Source: JBHJHK01 sp050330975 (GTDB taxonomy: Bacteria; Pseudomonadota; Gammaproteobacteria; Competibacterales; Competibacteraceae). Taken from it: 8,025 bases of DNA. The notes under the pieces are model-generated. The model worked only from the letters and a program-made list of their open reading frames with translations. It was not told where the DNA came from and made no database searches. The translations under genes and the position numbers were made by a program. Of this stretch, positions 6,191 to 8,025 are shown in pieces; position 1 is the stretch's first letter; every line of letters begins with the position of its first letter. The stretch covers positions 1-8,025 of the forward strand of contig JBHJHK010000038.1 of NCBI GenBank assembly GCA_050330975.1. The letters run 5' to 3'.

Positions 6191-7573
6191 TCAGGCGGCG
6201 GCGGTGGCCGAGGACTGGGCGGTCAAATCCAGGCAGCGGGCCAGGGTGTCCACCAGGTCGTCGATCTGGGCCCGGGTGATGGTCAACGGCGGGCAGACGA
6301 TCACCACGTCCCGCAACGCCCGGGTGATGAGTCCGTGCTCCAGGCACAGCTGGCGGACTCGGGGGGCCACGCTGCCCACGGGGTCGAAGGGGGCGCGGCG
6401 GGCCTTGTCCGGGGTTAGGTCTACGGCGGCCAAGAGCCCCTGACCCCGGGCCTCCCCCACCAAGGGGTGGTCGGCCAGGGTCTGCCAACGACTCTGGAGG
6501 TAGGGACCGGTGTCCTCTCGGGTGCGCTCGATGAGCTGCTCCCCAGCGAGGATATCCAGGTTGGCCAGGGCCACGGCGCAGGCGGCCGGGTGGCCGGAGT
6601 AGGTAAAGCCGTGGTAGAAGGCCCCACCGTCGATGAGGACCTCGGCGATGGCGTCGCTCACCATCACCCCACCGATGGGCAGATAGCCCGAGGAGAGGCC
6701 CTTGGCGATGGCCATCAAATCCGGGCGCACCCCGTAGTGCTGGCAGCCGAACCACTGGCCCAGGCGGCCAAAGCCGCAGATGACCTCGACGCTCACCAGC
6801 AAAATCTCGTATTGGTCGCAGATGCGCTGGATCTCTGGCCAGTAGCTGGCCGGGGGCACCACCAAGCCCCCGGCGCCCTGGACGGGTTCGGCGATAAAGG
6901 CCGCCACCCGCTCCTCCCCCAGGGCCTGGATTTTCTCCTCCAGGGCCAAGGCCATGCGCCGACCAAAGGCTTCGGGGTCGTCATCGCCGCCGTGGGCGTA
7001 CCAATAGGGCGCGGGGATGTGCTCGATGTCGGCGATGGGCAAGTTGCCCTGCTGGTGCATGCTCTTGTTGCCGCTCATGCTGGCCCCGGCCACGGTGCTG
7101 CCGTGGTAGGCGTAGTCCCGGCTGATGACGACGTTTTTGTCGGGCTTGCCGCGGCTGGCCCAGTAGTGGCGCACGATGCGCACAACGGTGTCATTGGCCT
7201 CGGAGCCGGAGTTGGTAAAGAACACCCGGTTGAAGTTGGGCGGCGCCAATTCCGCCAACCGGGCGCTCAAGGCCACGGCGGGGGGATGGGCACTCTGGAA
7301 GAAGCTGTTGTAGTAGGGCAGTTCCAAAAGCTGGCGGTGGGCGGCTTCGGCCAGTTCGCCGCGGCCATAACCCACGTTGACGCACCACAGCCCCGCCATG
7401 CCGTCCAGGTAGCGCTTGCCGTCGGTGTCCCAGATGTAAACTCCGTCGGCCCGGGTCATGATGGCGCTACCCTTGGCGTGGAGGGCCTTGCTGTCGGTGA
7501 AGGGGTGAATGTGGTGGCGGCGGTCGAGGTCCTGCCAGTGGGCCGTGGTGGGGCGTTCGGGGGCAGCACTCAT
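6191..7573 (-). CDS. Class III omega-aminotransferase, SpuC-like (putrescine:pyruvate type), with Val at the PLP Asp position
   Basis: This is a fold-type-I PLP enzyme of 460 residues, normal for the family. It closely resembles Pseudomonas SpuC from memory, which moves the terminal amino group of putrescine or related diamines to pyruvate; beta-alanine and other omega-amines are alternatives. Visible are HPFTDSKAL near residue 23, GLWCVNVGYGR (61-71), FFQSAHPP (91-98), the phosphate-binding NSGSEAND (121-128), YHGST, AAFIAEPVQGAGG, and the Schiff-base lysine Lys291 in IAKGLSSGY. The class III box should read (x)-S/A-D-E-V-ICGFGR, but the invariant Asp that contacts the PLP ring nitrogen is Val262 (VSVEVICGFGR; codon GTC, 6788-6790). 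One base separates GTC from GAC. This normally cripples transamination, so the gene may be inactive, altered or carry a sequence error. The start is ATG with GGAGAG 8 nt upstream. gabD follows after 127 nt. Confidence 0.92.
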   Translation of the reverse strand: MSAAPERPTTAHWQDLDRRHHIHPFTDSKALHAKGSAIMTRADGVYIWDTDGKRYLDGMAGLWCVNVGYGRGELAEAAHRQLLELPYYNSFFQSAHPPAVALSARLAELAPPNFNRVFFTNSGSEANDTVVRIVRHYWASRGKPDKNVVISRDYAYHGSTVAGASMSGNKSMHQQGNLPIADIEHIPAPYWYAHGGDDDPEAFGRRMALALEEKIQALGEERVAAFIAEPVQGAGGLVVPPASYWPEIQRICDQYEILLVSVEVICGFGRLGQWFGCQHYGVRPDLMAIAKGLSSGYLPIGGVMVSDAIAEVLIDGGAFYHGFTYSGHPAACAVALANLDILAGEQLIERTREDTGPYLQSRWQTLADHPLVGEARGQGLLAAVDLTPDKARRAPFDPVGSVAPRVRQLCLEHGLITRALRDVVIVCPPLTITRAQIDDLVDTLARCLDLTAQSSATAAA

Positions 7574-7581
7574 GGGGTTAA

Positions 7582-7587
7582 CTCTCC
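7582..7587 (-). promoter_or_regulatory. Ribosome binding site of the aminotransferase
   Basis: GGAGAG on the minus strand, 8 nt upstream of ATG 7573. It confirms this start and gives the usual SpuC-like N-terminus. Confidence 0.7.
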
Positions 7588-7632
7588 GGGGTATGACCGA
7601 GGGCGATTCGCGTGGGTCGCGGTAGGGGAGAT

Positions 7633-7663
7633 GCCGGCGGAGCGCGGGCGCCGCAGCGCCGGC
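7633..7663. repeat. GC-rich inverted repeat between the DUF1499 gene and the aminotransferase
   Basis: GCCGGCG (7633-7639) and its reverse complement CGCCGGC (7657-7663) could form a 7-bp stem with a 17-nt loop that contains further GC-rich self-complementary words. No T run follows on the minus strand, so it is not a classical intrinsic terminator. It could still weaken read-through from the upstream gene. In GC-rich DNA such repeats also arise by chance. Confidence 0.35.
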
Positions 7664-7688
7664 GCAAGGGGATGCCTGAATGACCCTA

Positions 7689-8025
7689 CTATAGCACTTC
7701 CCCTTGGAAGCGCCGGCGCAGAGCTTCGACCCGGTCGCGGTTGACCCCCCAGTCGTAGTAGCCCACCCGAGACGCCGATTTGAGCTGGATTTGCCCTTGC
7801 TCTGCCTCCAGGTGGGCCTCTAAATCGTCCACAAAACCGACGACGGCGCTGCGGTACTCGGCCCGCAGGTAGGTGTCCTCTTCGACGATGATACGGCTGC
7901 GATCCATGGCGGCGATGGCGGCTTTGAGGCGTTCCCAGGCGGCGGTGGGGGGGCCTGTAAAGGTCAAGGGGGGGATGTGGTGGCGCTGGTCGGCAGGGGG
8001 AGCTTGGCTGCTGACGGAGTTGGGT
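7689..8025 (-). CDS. DUF1499 family protein (N-terminus cut by the right window edge)
   Basis: The frame is open to the window edge and gives the last 111 residues of a DUF1499 protein; the biochemical role of this family is not known to me. Signatures in order are PNSVSSQA at the visible beginning, H-I-PPLTF, a YLRAEYRS stretch, the acidic GFVDDLEAHL, and the hallmark SASRVGYYDWGVNRDRVEALR close to the C-terminus. A TTG at 7967 could be taken as a start, but the PNSVSSQ motif upstream of it belongs to the family, so the true start lies beyond 8025. The usual CPNSPNCVSSQ has lost its second Cys here (PNSVSSQ), as far as I recall the family. It ends 115 nt upstream of the aminotransferase; nothing links them functionally besides orientation. 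Confidence 0.85.
   Translation of the reverse strand, partial: PNSVSSQAPPADQRHHIPPLTFTGPPTAAWERLKAAIAAMDRSRIIVEEDTYLRAEYRSAVVGFVDDLEAHLEAEQGQIQLKSASRVGYYDWGVNRDRVEALRRRFQGEVL

Noticed and set aside
7662..7678. Second sigma-54-like element upstream of the aminotransferase (GGCATCCCCTTGC on the minus strand)
   Set aside because: The spacing between GG and GC is 9 nt, not the strict 10, and the -24 side is poor.
6467..7744. Plus-strand open frame of 425 codons opposite the aminotransferase
   Set aside because: It is an antisense shadow with low-complexity Val/Gly/His composition and no domain. The minus-strand aminotransferase explains the region.

Overview
The window is a GC-rich bacterial segment in which every gene I can support lies on the minus strand, so the genes read right to left. 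It holds seven protein-coding genes, two of them cut by the window edges. I see no rRNA, tRNA, CRISPR array, insertion sequence or phage gene. The organism looks like a GC-rich proteobacterium. The reasons are a long-form UrtB with a large periplasmic N-terminal domain, a Tat-exported UrtA, a good sigma-54-type -24/-12 element upstream of urtA, and aminotransferase and dehydrogenase sequences that I remember as close to pseudomonad SpuC and enterobacterial GabD. This is an inference; nothing in the window fixes the taxon.

Layout in transcription order. (1) At the right edge is the C-terminal part of a DUF1499 protein (7689 to beyond 8025). (2) A class III omega-aminotransferase of the SpuC (putrescine:pyruvate) type follows (6191-7573). 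(3) Next is a succinate-semialdehyde dehydrogenase of the GabD type (4603-6063). (4) Then comes a carbon-nitrogen hydrolase (amidase/nitrilase superfamily, 3541-4548, best read from a TTG start). (5) A classical short-chain dehydrogenase/reductase starts 9 nt downstream of it (2704-3531). (6) After a 293-nt gap carrying the putative sigma-54 promoter come urtA (1169-2410) and (7) urtB (1144 to beyond position 1), which start a urea or short-chain amide ABC importer operon that continues off the left edge.

Together the genes suggest nitrogen scavenging. The aminotransferase and dehydrogenase could take a diamine or omega-amino acid through an aldehyde to a carboxylate such as succinate. The amidase-like protein could release ammonia from an amide or carbamoyl compound. 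The Urt importer would bring in urea or small amides. The spacing supports a catabolic unit (aminotransferase, dehydrogenase, hydrolase, SDR) and a separately promoted urt unit.

The most notable observations are substitutions at normally invariant active-site positions in two genes of this cluster. The aminotransferase has Val262 where the PLP-pyridine-binding Asp is expected (GTC for GAC/GAT). The hydrolase has Asn109 where the catalytic Lys is expected (AAC for AAA/AAG). The flanking motifs and both reading frames are otherwise intact. The dehydrogenase between them has an intact catalytic core but a Lys-to-Arg change at the cofactor-binding Lys.
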